A stretch of 64,000 nucleotides of DNA from WHSW01 sp963846565 (GTDB lineage Bacteria; Actinomycetota; Thermoleophilia; Solirubrobacterales; 70-9). The stretch covers positions 1,811,608 to 1,875,607 of the forward strand of contig CAWJWL010000005.1 of assembly GCA_963846565.1 (NCBI GenBank), in the 5' to 3' direction. A program made the position numbers and the translations under genes. Each line of letters opens with the position of its first letter. Within the stretch, counting starts at the first letter, position 1. A model generated the notes under the pieces. The model saw only the letters and a list, made by a program, of their open reading frames with translations. It did no database searches and was not told where the DNA came from. Shown piece by piece: positions 54,039 through 62,683 of this stretch.

Positions 54039-54454
54039 ACCTCTACTTCGACACCTCGGCGCTGATCAAGCTGGTCGTCGCCGAGGACGGCTCCGACCTT
54101 GCCGCCGAGCTCTGGGATACCCGCCACCCGGCGGCGTCGAGCATCCTCGCCTACCCGGAGGGTCGCGCTGCCCTTGCCGCGGCACAGCGCGGTGGCCGGC
54201 TCTCAGCGACGGATCACCTGAAGGCCATCGAGGACTTCGAGGCGATTCAGGATGAGCTCCTGCTGGTCGGTGTCGACGTGTCGCTCGCGCGCGAAGCAGG
54301 TGACCTGGCGGAGCAGCTGGGCCTGCGCGGCTACGACGCGGTCCATCTCGCCGGCGCGCTGGCGCTCGGCGACCCGACCACCATGGTCACCTGGGACGAG
54401 GAGCTTCGTCGTGCAGCGGCCGGCTGCGGATGCGCGACCGCCCCGGCGGACTGA
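54035..54454 (+). CDS. PIN-domain toxin (VapC-like), CTG start
   Basis: 139 residues beginning LNLYFDTSALIKLVVAEDGS. PIN-nuclease acidic residues are present: Asp in YFDTSAL, Glu in AYPEG, Asp in GYDAVHLA and Asp in TWDEEL. As a type II toxin it would cleave RNA unless bound by the antitoxin. There is no ATG, GTG or TTG near the first strand; translation probably starts at CTG 54035, overlapping the antitoxin stop (CTGA), so it depends on coupling. The N-terminal frame also stays open further upstream without start. Confidence 0.75.
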   Translation: MNLYFDTSALIKLVVAEDGSDLAAELWDTRHPAASSILAYPEGRAALAAAQRGGRLSATDHLKAIEDFEAIQDELLLVGVDVSLAREAGDLAEQLGLRGYDAVHLAGALALGDPTTMVTWDEELRRAAAGCGCATAPAD

Positions 54455-54558
54455 GGGCCCGTGGGCCAGTGCTTCACATCCTCGAAAGGGTCGCGCATCA
54501 GATCCCGCCGGCGCGCGACCTCATCATCGGCCGGGGAGCCTGGGCTCGACCCGATCGA

Positions 54559-55479
54559 TCAGCCGTCGTCGTCGTCCTGAATCCCTTCGATGGCGACCCT
54601 GGCCGCGTCGGCGAACGGTGTCGGTGTGACGCCGAAGACCGGCTCAAGCGCGTTCTCCTCGACGATGAGGTCCGAGTGAAGCCCGGCCATCAGCGGCTCC
54701 AGCAGCTCCTGATCCGCGTCGACCACCGCCCCCGCCGCTCGGCTTTCGAGCGCCGAGCTGCTGAACGGCAGCGCGATCGACCGATGCTCGGTCTCGAGCA
54801 GTTTCGCGACCACCTCGGTCATCCGCTCGAAGGTGAGCAGGTCCGGTCCGGCGATCTCGTACATGCCGGGCTCGACGTGGCGAGCGGCGACCAGCGCGGC
54901 GACGACGTCGGCTATCGCCACCGGCTGCGAGCGACGCTCGCGCCAGCTAGGCAGCGGCAAGACCGGCAGGCGAGAGACGAGCTGAACGAGGGTCTTGAAA
55001 GAGGCGCTGCCGGCGCCGACGATCATCGACGCACGCAGGGCGACGAACTCCTCGCCGGCCGCCGCGAGTAGCTGCTCGACCTCGTTTCGGGACTCGATGT
55101 GCTCACTCGAACCCTCGGTCGACTGAACGCCGCCGAGGTAGATCGTGCGCCTGATCCCGCACTCGGCCGCGATCGCTACGAAGTTCTCCGCCGCGCGCCG
55201 GTCTTGATCGGCGAAGTCGCCGCCGACCCCGGGCTCCATCGAGTGGACGAGGTAGTAGACCTCCTCCATCCCCTCGAGCGCCGGCCGCAGCGATTCCTGC
55301 TCTAGTAGGTCTGCCTCGATCGCCTCGACCCCTCGAGCTCGGAAAAGCTTCGATCCGTCTCGCACCAGGCAACGCACCGGCCCGGCTTCGAGCAGGCCGG
55401 CGAGCAGATGTCCGCCGACGAACCCGGTCGCGCCGGTGAGCAGCAGGGCCGCGCTGTCGGTCTGGTCGGGGGTCGTCAT
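54559..55479 (-). CDS. NAD(P)-binding oxidoreductase (atypical SDR/NmrA type)
   Basis: 306 residues from ATG 55479. LLTGATGFVGGHLLAGL is the Rossmann GxxGxxG nucleotide site, later RCLVRDG suggests NADP recognition, and RTIYLGGVQSTEGSSEHIES with RASMIVGAGSASFKTLV is the rest of an extended/atypical SDR. The catalytic Tyr-x-x-x-Lys is not evident, which matches NmrA-like or UDP-sugar epimerase-like proteins of unknown activity. Confidence 0.75.
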   Translation of the reverse strand: MTTPDQTDSAALLLTGATGFVGGHLLAGLLEAGPVRCLVRDGSKLFRARGVEAIEADLLEQESLRPALEGMEEVYYLVHSMEPGVGGDFADQDRRAAENFVAIAAECGIRRTIYLGGVQSTEGSSEHIESRNEVEQLLAAAGEEFVALRASMIVGAGSASFKTLVQLVSRLPVLPLPSWRERRSQPVAIADVVAALVAARHVEPGMYEIAGPDLLTFERMTEVVAKLLETEHRSIALPFSSSALESRAAGAVVDADQELLEPLMAGLHSDLIVEENALEPVFGVTPTPFADAARVAIEGIQDDDDG

Positions 55480-55566
55480 CGCCGCCCAGATAATGACGCT
55501 TGATGGCCGCGTAGCGCGTACCAAGCTGTCAGCGTTGCCGCTGGCGCCCGCGCATAGGGACTTGTC

Positions 55567-56358
55567 TCAGCCGACCGGCGGGCCGCCGAGGATCAGCACG
55601 TCGACGAGCAGGAACAGCGCCACGAGCCCGACGATGACGCCGAACGCCTGGGCCAGGGTCCGCGGATCGAGTCGCCGGCCCAGCGAGCTCCCAGCCGCCG
55701 CGCCCACCGCGGCGGATCCGGCCAGTACGGCGGTAAGCGGCCAGTCGGGCTCCGAGCCGGCGGCCAGATGGCTCGCCAGCGCAGCCAGGCCGGTGAGCGT
55801 GATGATCGCGAGGGAGGTGGCGATGGCACGACGCATCGTGAGTCCGAGCAGGACCGTGAGCGCGGGGACGATCAGAAAGCCGCCCCCCACGCCGAAGAAC
55901 CCGGTCATCGCGCCTACGGCAAGCCCACCGCCGGAGGCCTTGGCGGACAGCGGCGGTGGGCAGTCCCCTGCGACCTCCGCGTCCTCCGAGCGCCCGCTCT
56001 CGTCCCCACGGCGATACGTGAGGACGGCTGCGAGCAGCATCACGGGAACGAACATCAGCACGAGCGCCTTCGGGTCGACCCGCTCGTTGGCGAGCGTGCC
56101 GAGGTAGGCGCCGAGCGCGGCCGGGATCGAGAAGGCGATCGCCACCCGCCAGCAGAGACGCCCATCGCGCGCCTGCGCGCCGGCGCCAACGGAAGCACCC
56201 AGCGCAACCACGATCAGCGAGGCCGTGGCTGCCGAGCTCACGCCCTGGTCGAGAACGTAGACGAGAACGGGTAGGGCAAGGATGGCGCCGCCCCCGCCGA
56301 CCGTCCCGACGACGGCACCGATCGCGAAGCCGAAGGGCACGGCAAGGAGTATCTCCAT
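55567..56358 (-). CDS. TauE/SafE-family sulfite/sulfonate exporter
   Basis: 263 residues, eight or so membrane helices. AVVGTVGGGGAILALPVLVY and GAMTGFFGVGGGFLIVPALT are the two repeated GxGGG motifs of the TSUP family. ATG at 56358 with no clear ribosome site; a TTG at 56370 would add four residues. Divergent from the ArsR gene with a 35-bp gap containing CCAT(10 nt)ATGG, a possible operator for both. Genomic context points to sulfite or other sulfur-oxide export. Confidence 0.8.
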   Translation of the reverse strand: MEILLAVPFGFAIGAVVGTVGGGGAILALPVLVYVLDQGVSSAATASLIVVALGASVGAGAQARDGRLCWRVAIAFSIPAALGAYLGTLANERVDPKALVLMFVPVMLLAAVLTYRRGDESGRSEDAEVAGDCPPPLSAKASGGGLAVGAMTGFFGVGGGFLIVPALTVLLGLTMRRAIATSLAIITLTGLAALASHLAAGSEPDWPLTAVLAGSAAVGAAAGSSLGRRLDPRTLAQAFGVIVGLVALFLLVDVLILGGPPVG

Positions 56359-56393
56359 ATGACCATTCAACCAGATGGCTATACTGTCCGCTC

Positions 56394-56735
56394 ATGGATC
56401 TTCCGCCCGAGCTCGCCACGCTCATCGCGCGCCGCTTTTCGGTGCTCGGCGAGCCGACGCGCCTACGGCTCTTGAATCTCATGCACGAGCGCGGCGAGGT
56501 CTCGGTCGGCGAGCTCGCGGCCGCGACCGCGAGCAGCCAAGCCAACGTTTCCAAGCATTTGGGCCTGCTGCTCGGCGAGCGCATGGTCGCGCGACGGCGT
56601 GAGGGCCCGCGAGCGATGTACTCGATCGCCGATCCGACGCTGATGCGGCTCTGCGACGAGGTGTGTTCATCCGTTCGCGATCAGCTCCGCGAGCTCGCGG
56701 AGCTCGTCGACGACGTCGCCGGAGCCCGCGCGTGA
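56394..56735 (+). CDS. ArsR-family regulator
   Basis: 113 residues, winged helix SVLGEPTRLRLLNLMHERGE and SSQANVSKHLGLLLGERMVA. Two Cys (Cys87 and Cys91) sit in the C-terminal helix LCDEVCSS. BigR/SqrR-type ArsR proteins that sense sulfide or persulfide use a Cys pair, though in a different arrangement. ATG at 56394 divergent from TauE, stop overlapping the next start by GTGA. Likely regulates both divergent units. Confidence 0.8.
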   Translation: MDLPPELATLIARRFSVLGEPTRLRLLNLMHERGEVSVGELAAATASSQANVSKHLGLLLGERMVARRREGPRAMYSIADPTLMRLCDEVCSSVRDQLRELAELVDDVAGARA

Positions 56736-58114
56736 TCTTCCGCCAGATCACACACGACGACCTCGGGTGCGCCTCATATCTCGTCGGCGATGAGAGTGCC
56801 GGCGTGGCTGCCGTCGTCGACCCCAAGTTCGAGATCGACGAGTACCTGGCGCTGGCGCGGTACGCCGGGGTCGCGATCGAGCACATCCTCGAGACGCACA
56901 ACCACGCCGACCACGTCTCCGGGCACGGGCGGCTCGCGGCGGCGACGGGCGCGGCGATCTACATCCACCGCGACGCCTCGCCGGCCTACGAGCACGTCGC
57001 CATCGACGACGGCTTCGAGCTCGAGGTCGGGGACCTCTTGATCCGGGCGATGCACACGCCGGGGCATCGCCCGGAACACACCGCGTTTGCGCTTGTCGAC
57101 CGCGCGCGTGGGGACGAGCCGTGGGCCGCGCTGACGGGCGACACGCTGTTCGTCAACGACGTCGCCCGGCCCGACCTCGCGATCGAAGAGCGGGAGGGGG
57201 CGCGCGGGATCTTCCGGTCGCTGCAAGAGAAGCTGCTCGCCTTGCCGGAGACCTGTGAAGTTTGGCCCGGTCACCTCGGCGGCTCGATGTGCGGCGGGCC
57301 GGGGATGGACATGAAGATCTCATCGACGATCGGCTACGAGCGCCGGCACAACCCCACGCTCGCGATCGAGGACGAGGACGAGTTCGTCGAGACGGCCGTA
57401 GCGAAGCTGGGGCCGCAGCCGCCGAACTTCGAGGCAATCGTCGAGCTGAACAAGGGGCCGCTTCTGACCGAGGGGACGGAGGTCCTGCCGCTGGCGCCTC
57501 GCCAGGTCGAGCAGAAGCGCTCCGCGGGCGCGATGATCATCGACGCCCGAACCGACCAGCAGTTCGACGACGCGCACATCCCCGGCGCGATCTGCATCCC
57601 GATGCTCTCGGCCGGGTTCGGGTCAAAGCTCGCTTGGCTGGCCGATCGCGAGCAGGAGATCGTGATCGTCGGGCGCGACGATGAGGACGGGCGCCAGGCG
57701 GCACGGCTGGCGGTAGCGGTCGGGATCACCAACTTGGCCGGCTTCCTCGGCGGCGGAATGACGAGCTGGCGCCAAGAGGCGCGAGACGTGCAGGGAATCG
57801 AGCGGCTTCCCCTGGCCGAGCTCAGGGCTCGAGCCGAGTCGCCCGAGCTTCAGGTCCTGGACGTGCGGGAAGAGCGCGAGTGGAACGCTGGACACATTCC
57901 GGACTCGGTCTTTACGCCCTGGCACGACATCGACGACATCCCCGATGGGATCGATCCAGAAAAGCCGGTCGCCGTCGTCTGCGGATCCGGCGAACGTGCC
58001 GCAGTCGGTGCCAGCCTGCTTCAGCTCCACGGCGCCGAGCAGGTCATTCACGTGATCGAAGGCGGCGTCCCGAAGTGGAAGCGAATGGGGCACCCGGTAG
58101 AGACGCCGTCGTGA
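56732..58114 (+). CDS. persulfide dioxygenase fused to two rhodanese domains
   Basis: 460 residues from GTG 56732. The N-terminal metallo-beta-lactamase domain carries His56-x-His58-x-Asp60-His61 (THNHADHVSGHG) and MHTPGHRPEH, the ETHE1-like set. Two rhodanese domains follow: the first (IIDARTDQQFDDAHIPGA) has no Cys at the active loop (IVIVGRDDEDG), the second (VLDVREEREWNAGHIPDSVF) has Cys417 in VVCGSGERA. The enzyme oxidises persulfide to sulfite, which fits the sulfite exporter nearby. In the same operon as ArsR and the ferritin-like gene (overlap GTGA both sides). Confidence 0.88.
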   Translation: MIFRQITHDDLGCASYLVGDESAGVAAVVDPKFEIDEYLALARYAGVAIEHILETHNHADHVSGHGRLAAATGAAIYIHRDASPAYEHVAIDDGFELEVGDLLIRAMHTPGHRPEHTAFALVDRARGDEPWAALTGDTLFVNDVARPDLAIEEREGARGIFRSLQEKLLALPETCEVWPGHLGGSMCGGPGMDMKISSTIGYERRHNPTLAIEDEDEFVETAVAKLGPQPPNFEAIVELNKGPLLTEGTEVLPLAPRQVEQKRSAGAMIIDARTDQQFDDAHIPGAICIPMLSAGFGSKLAWLADREQEIVIVGRDDEDGRQAARLAVAVGITNLAGFLGGGMTSWRQEARDVQGIERLPLAELRARAESPELQVLDVREEREWNAGHIPDSVFTPWHDIDDIPDGIDPEKPVAVVCGSGERAAVGASLLQLHGAEQVIHVIEGGVPKWKRMGHPVETPS

Positions 58115-58641
58115 CGGATGGCGAGGTCCTGCGCGCCGACCTGATCAAGCGGCTTCGAAGCACGCATGCGCTCAAGGGTGCAGCGCTGGCCATGTTCGAC
58201 CCGATGCTCCGCCGTGTCGCTTCCGAGCGCGATAGCCCGGAAACTTCGGCGGAGGTTGCGGAGCTGCTCACGCGCATGCACAGTGCCTTCTCGGGTCATC
58301 GAGACGAGACCGCCGGGCATGCCGCGCGCCTTGAACAACGCATGCGGCAACTCGGAGGGCGGACAGCTCGCCTGCGCATCGCCTGTCTTTCCAGCGGGGC
58401 GCGAGCCTGGGTGGCGCTCAGCGGGCTCGGCGGACAGAATCACGGCGCCAACGCTCGCAACGCCTTCGTCTTCGAGCACCTGGAGATCGCGTCGCTCAAC
58501 CTCCTCCGGGAACTCGCCCTCCGCGCTGATGACGACCGCACGGCCCAACTCGCGGATAGCTGCCGGGCAGCGGATGAAGAGATGGCGGCCACGATCAACC
58601 GGAACTGGACGAACGTGCTCACGCTGACCCTGGCCGGCTGA
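58111..58641 (+). CDS. ferritin-like (DUF892-type) protein
   Basis: 176 residues from GTG 58111 (GTGA overlap with the persulfide dioxygenase). All helical; HEIASLNLL-like segment FEHLEIASLNLLRELALRAD carries Glu/His suited to a metal pair and the C-terminus is EEMAATINRNWTNVLTLTLA. Similar to the YciE/YciF ferritin-like family. A partial copy of its C-terminal half lies at 61.5-61.7 kb. Possibly a stress protein; metal binding is not proven. Confidence 0.65.
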   Translation: MTDGEVLRADLIKRLRSTHALKGAALAMFDPMLRRVASERDSPETSAEVAELLTRMHSAFSGHRDETAGHAARLEQRMRQLGGRTARLRIACLSSGARAWVALSGLGGQNHGANARNAFVFEHLEIASLNLLRELALRADDDRTAQLADSCRAADEEMAATINRNWTNVLTLTLAG

Positions 58642-58710
58642 GAGCGTCGATCGCCGGACCGAACTCCGGATCGAATCCCGGATTCCCGAACCTCGAGTTC
58701 GCGACCGAAG

Positions 58711-61362
58711 CTACTCGCTGGATTCGAGCTGCCCGCGGATCGCGCCCGCCGCAAACGCGGAGTTACGGATGCCGAGATAGAAGCGCCCGGGCCGATCGCG
58801 GATCTCCTTCAGCAGTGTCGGTTGAGCAGACACGCAACGGGTCCCGCCCAACACCGGGTCGAGATCGATCACCGCCGGCCCCGCTTCTCCGTGCGTGCCG
58901 CGGTTCAGTGAAAGGGCGGTCGGAGCCTGGATCCCGCGGTAGCGCAGGTCCACGCAGACCAGTCCCCCGGCCGGGCTGACGTCGACGAAGCCGACGCCGA
59001 CGCCGTTCGGGTCGCCCGCGCCGGAGGTCTCCTGGCCGCCGCTCATGCGTGAGAACTTGTGCGTAGGACCGGTCGCTCCGTTGAAGCGGCTGTCGACCGC
59101 CGAGCGTGAAAGCTGGCCACGGATCGCGCCTCCCGTGAAGCCTGCGGTCTGGATGCTCAAATAGAAGCGGCCGGGGGAGTTGCGGATCTCGCGCAGGACG
59201 GCGCCGCTCGCCGATACGCAGCGCGAGGTCCCCGCCAGCACCGGGCCGAGGTCGACGACGCTCGGCCCCGCGGTGCCGGCGCGACCCCGGTGGATGGCGA
59301 CGCCGAGGACCGGTGGCAGGAGCCTCGCGAACCGCACCCCCGCGCACAGCTGGCCGCCCGGCCGTAGGTCGATCAAGGCGGCGCCGCGGCCGTCGCCGTC
59401 ACCGAAGGTCGGACGCGTCTGCGCGCCGGACATGTTGTGGACGAGCAGCTCGCGCGACTTTGGCTTTCCGGACCCGCTCAGCGACACGTCTACCGCGCCC
59501 CCGCTGACCGCGTCGAGATGCAGGTTCGCGGTCGCAAGCTGCGCCACTCGCGGCGTGAAGCCGACCGTGACCTCGCAAGATCCTCCCGGGGCGATCGTGC
59601 GAGAGCTGCAGTTCTCGTTGACGATCTCGAAGCTCTCGGGGTGCGGCTGTTGGAACCTGAGCGCGACCGGGCCCGTCGTCGCCGGCGCGGGCGCCGCGTT
59701 TCGCACCGTCACCTCGAGCTCGCTGGTCGAGCCGACCATTGTCGCGTCGAAGGCGACGTTCGGGGTGTCTGCCTTCAGGTCCGGTGTGCCGACGCGCAGC
59801 TCGTGGCCATGGTCGGGGTCGGTCGCTGCGAACAGGAGCCTGCCGTTCGACTCGAGCATGTAGTCCGGATTGCTCGCTCCCTCGGAATTGATGTCGGCGA
59901 CCTGGCGGGTCCCGGCCTCGGTGCCGTCGCTGACCCAGAGCTCGTTGCCGTCGACCCCGTTGTCGGCGGCGAAGAAGACGCCGTCGCCGAGCGCCCGCGC
60001 CTGCCACGGGAACCGAGTCTCGAGATTGAAGAGAAAGAAGTCGTAGACGGTGCCGTCCCGGAGGGGGGTGCTGGACGGCGTTCCGGGGTTGATGTCGCGG
60101 ACGAGCTCAGGCTCCGATCCGGACTTCGCGACCCTCCACAGCTCGGCCCCGTGCTCCGCGTCGACGCCGGCGAAGTAAACGTGACCGGCGAGCTCGACGA
60201 ACCCCGTGTCAGAGGCGAGCGAGCTCTCGGGCCCGGGGTTGATCTCGGCTGCGATCCGCGTCCCCGCCTGCGTGCCGTCCGAGCGCCAGAGCTCGAGGCC
60301 TTCCGCGGGGGTGCCGGCGATGAAGTAGAGCTCGCCGTCGACCTCGGCCGCATATCCGAACGCGGTGTCGCTTTCGCCTCCGGGGCTGAGGTCGGCAACC
60401 TGCCGCGTATTCGTGGTCGTGCCGTCGCTGACCCAGAGCTCGTGCCCGCTGTGGATCGAGCTCGCATTGAAGAATGCGCGGTTACCGACCCTGGTGAAGT
60501 TGTCCGGCAGCGAGCTCCAGCTGATCCGATCGCCGGTCTGGTTGGGGTCGTCGGCCGGGACCCCGTGCAGGTTCGCAACCTCCGTGACCCCGTTCGCGTC
60601 GACCGCGTGCAGCTCGATTCCACTTCGGTTGAAGGTCTCGCCGCGCATCAGGATCCGGTTGTCGAGCGCCGTCAGGCCGCCGCCGCCGCTGACCCTGTCG
60701 ACGAACTGCGTGCCGGCCGCCGTCCCGTTGGACTTCCAGATCCCGCTCTGGTTCTCCGTCTCCCCGGTGTCGGCCGTGACCTGGCGGTTCCCGGTGAAGT
60801 AGAGCTCGCCGTTGAGCATCTCGGGGGCGTCGAGGTTGCCATAGGTCAGGCAGACGAGCGCCCGGCAGTGGAGCGTGAAGGAGAACATCGGTAGACCGCT
60901 GTCCCCGTCGCCGGCCCCTGGTACGAGCTCCTTGAGCAGCGTCGTGCCCGCGCTTGTGCCGTCGCTCACCCAGAGCTCGGCCCCGCGCGTCGGCTCGCCG
61001 GCGTCGAAGATCGTCTTGCCGCCGACGTGGCCGAAGCCGAAGGGATCGGAGTTGCCCGTCCCCGGGTTGATGTCCTTGACCAAGTAGGTCCCGGCGGCCG
61101 TACCGTCCGTGATCCAGGGCTCGTAGCCGCTGGTCGCGGTGATGCCCGGGAAGAAATGACGCCCGCCGGAAAGGGCGGAGGGGGGCTGTGTCAGCAGGGC
61201 ATTGTCGACCCCGGCCGCGGGTCCAGGGTTGATGTCCTCGACGAGCGCGACCGCGGCGGCGCCGGCAGGGGCCGCCGATACGAGCACGCAGGCCGCCGCG
61301 GCGATCACGGATCCGCCAAATCGTGCCTTCCGCCCCGAACGCCCGCCAGACATCCCGCTCAT
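58711..61362 (-). CDS. secreted ELWxxDGT-repeat protein with choice-of-anchor and CHRD-like domains
   Basis: About 883 residues. ATG 61362 follows GGAAGGAGCGGG; two further ATGs lie nearby. A signal segment (VIAAAACVLVSAAPAGAAAV) is followed by about ten units with ELWVSDGT/TxxGTxxVxDINPG (about 40-530), an immunoglobulin-like ASPM/SPD-2-type domain (about 530-640) and two CHRD-like domains with GRFYLSIQTAGFTGGAIRGQ and GRFYLGIRNSAFAAGAIRGQ. Many bacterial ELWxxDGT proteins are outer surface proteins of unknown task. Lies between the ferritin-like gene and its partial copy. Confidence 0.8.
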   Translation of the reverse strand: MSGMSGGRSGRKARFGGSVIAAAACVLVSAAPAGAAAVALVEDINPGPAAGVDNALLTQPPSALSGGRHFFPGITATSGYEPWITDGTAAGTYLVKDINPGTGNSDPFGFGHVGGKTIFDAGEPTRGAELWVSDGTSAGTTLLKELVPGAGDGDSGLPMFSFTLHCRALVCLTYGNLDAPEMLNGELYFTGNRQVTADTGETENQSGIWKSNGTAAGTQFVDRVSGGGGLTALDNRILMRGETFNRSGIELHAVDANGVTEVANLHGVPADDPNQTGDRISWSSLPDNFTRVGNRAFFNASSIHSGHELWVSDGTTTNTRQVADLSPGGESDTAFGYAAEVDGELYFIAGTPAEGLELWRSDGTQAGTRIAAEINPGPESSLASDTGFVELAGHVYFAGVDAEHGAELWRVAKSGSEPELVRDINPGTPSSTPLRDGTVYDFFLFNLETRFPWQARALGDGVFFAADNGVDGNELWVSDGTEAGTRQVADINSEGASNPDYMLESNGRLLFAATDPDHGHELRVGTPDLKADTPNVAFDATMVGSTSELEVTVRNAAPAPATTGPVALRFQQPHPESFEIVNENCSSRTIAPGGSCEVTVGFTPRVAQLATANLHLDAVSGGAVDVSLSGSGKPKSRELLVHNMSGAQTRPTFGDGDGRGAALIDLRPGGQLCAGVRFARLLPPVLGVAIHRGRAGTAGPSVVDLGPVLAGTSRCVSASGAVLREIRNSPGRFYLSIQTAGFTGGAIRGQLSRSAVDSRFNGATGPTHKFSRMSGGQETSGAGDPNGVGVGFVDVSPAGGLVCVDLRYRGIQAPTALSLNRGTHGEAGPAVIDLDPVLGGTRCVSAQPTLLKEIRDRPGRFYLGIRNSAFAAGAIRGQLESSE

Positions 61363-61463
61363 CCCGCTCCTTCCCCCCGAGCCCCCAGGCCCGATTCTCC
61401 CTACGAACCCCTTCGCGGGAACCATATCGCGAAATGTCGGGCCTCCGCAACACTCTCGGAAGC

Positions 61464-61740
61464 CTTCGCCCGTGTACGAGAAGCTCGAGACCGCGAATCC
61501 GATCGGCTGGTGCAGTCGTCGAAAATGCCGGTCCTCGCACCGGCCCGAGCGATCGCAACGCCTTCGTCTTCGAGCACCTGGAGATCGCCTCGCTCAACCT
61601 CGTTCGCGAGTACGCCGTGCGCGTCGAGGACGACGTCACGGTGGAGCTCGCGGATGGGTGCCGCGAACAGGATGAGGCGATGGCGGCCAGGATCGACCGC
61701 AACTGGACGAACGTCCTCACCTTGCCCTGGCAAGCCGACG
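61464..61740 (+). pseudogene. partial copy of the ferritin-like gene
   Basis: The frame reads NAFVFEHLEIASLNLVREYA, VELADGCREQDEAMAARIDR and NWTNVLTL, matching the last 65 residues of the gene at 58111-58641 residue by residue in most positions, and the DNA is also similar. No start or N-terminal half is present. Same strand as the intact copy, so the two form direct repeats around the ELWxxDGT gene. Confidence 0.7.
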
Positions 61741-61779
61741 ACGGTGGCCGGAGGCCGACCGAAGCGAGAGCGACGTGTC

Positions 61780-62214
61780 CTAACCGCGATGTCGGTCGAG
61801 CTCCGCGAGGGCGTCGGACCATCCCTCGCGGTGCCCGGCCCGGGCATCCTCGTCGGAGAGCCCGACTTGGTGGATCTCGACCAACGTCGATCCGCCCGGC
61901 AGGGGCTCGAAGTTGACGGTGACGACCGAGTCACGGTGGCCGGTCGCGGCCGAGGACCAGGTGAAGACGAGCCGGCTCGGCCGCTCGATCTGCCGGTAGG
62001 TCCCATGATGGAGGAGGTCGGTTTGGTCCTGGACCATGACGATTCGGAACTCGCCGCCCTCGCGGGGATCGGTCTCGGCTCGTGTCTCGCTGATCACGCG
62101 CGGCCGCATCCAGGCGCTGAGGCTCTCGGCGTCGAGCCATGCGTCGAAGAGCTCCTCCGCCGGAGCAGCGATCTCGCGGCGCACGGTCACGGTGAAGTCG
62201 GCAGCGTCGTTCAC
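61780..62214 (-). CDS. SRPBCC/AHSA1-type protein
   Basis: 144 residues from GTG 62214 (GTGA overlap with ArsR). VRREIAAPAEELFDAWLDAE, AWMRPR, REGGEFRIVM and RLVFTWSS are the START-like/AHSA1 pattern; HQVGLSDEDARAGHREGW ends it. ArsR-AHSA1 pairs are frequent in actinobacteria. Function unknown, ligand binding likely. Confidence 0.8.
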   Translation of the reverse strand: MNDAADFTVTVRREIAAPAEELFDAWLDAESLSAWMRPRVISETRAETDPREGGEFRIVMVQDQTDLLHHGTYRQIERPSRLVFTWSSAATGHRDSVVTVNFEPLPGGSTLVEIHQVGLSDEDARAGHREGWSDALAELDRHRG

Positions 62215-62549
62215 GTCGAGCCCTTCGCGGTCTTGCGGGTGGTGACGAAGCGATCGAGCGACGCGAGCTGGTCGCTCCAGAAGAGGCGGTAATGCTCGAT
62301 CCACGCGGCCGCTTCGGCGAGCGGCTCAGCCTCGAGGCTGAGGATGTGCTCGCGCCCACGGACGTCGCGGCGCACCAGGCCCGCGCCCTCGAGCACGCGG
62401 ATGTGCTTCGAGGTCGAGTTGAGCGAGATCGGGAAGTCGCGGGCGAGGTCGGTGACGCGAGCGTCCGAATCCGCGAGCCGCGCGAGGATTGCGCGGCGCG
62501 TCGGATCGGAGACCGCGGAGAACACGCGGTCGAGTGTGGCGGGCGTCAT
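62211..62549 (-). CDS. ArsR-family regulator
   Basis: 112 residues, VFSAVSDPTRRAILARLADS, DLARDFPISLNSTSKHIRVL then EGAGLVRRDVRGREHILSLE. No Cys motif, so probably not a metal sensor of the classic type. ATG 62549, overlap ATGA with the small gene before it. In the same operon as DUF899 and AHSA1. Confidence 0.8.
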   Translation of the reverse strand: MTPATLDRVFSAVSDPTRRAILARLADSDARVTDLARDFPISLNSTSKHIRVLEGAGLVRRDVRGREHILSLEAEPLAEAAAWIEHYRLFWSDQLASLDRFVTTRKTAKGST

Positions 62550-62683
62550 GCCGCCCCGCCCCGGCGCCCACCCAGGCGAACCGACACCCAGGTGCGGGCG
62601 ACGAGGAGCGCGGCGCCGGCGCCCGCGGCCGAGAGCGCGAGCTCCTCCACCGGGACCCCGGCGACGTGGGCGATCAGGGTCAT
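62546..62683 (-). CDS. 45-residue membrane protein
   Basis: MTLIAHVAGVPVEELALSAA then GAGAALLVARTWVSVRLGG. One hydrophobic helix, basic C-terminus. It overlaps the stop of the DUF899 gene and the start of the ArsR gene, each by ATGA, so it is translated with them. Confidence 0.6.
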   Translation of the reverse strand: MTLIAHVAGVPVEELALSAAGAGAALLVARTWVSVRLGGRRGGAA

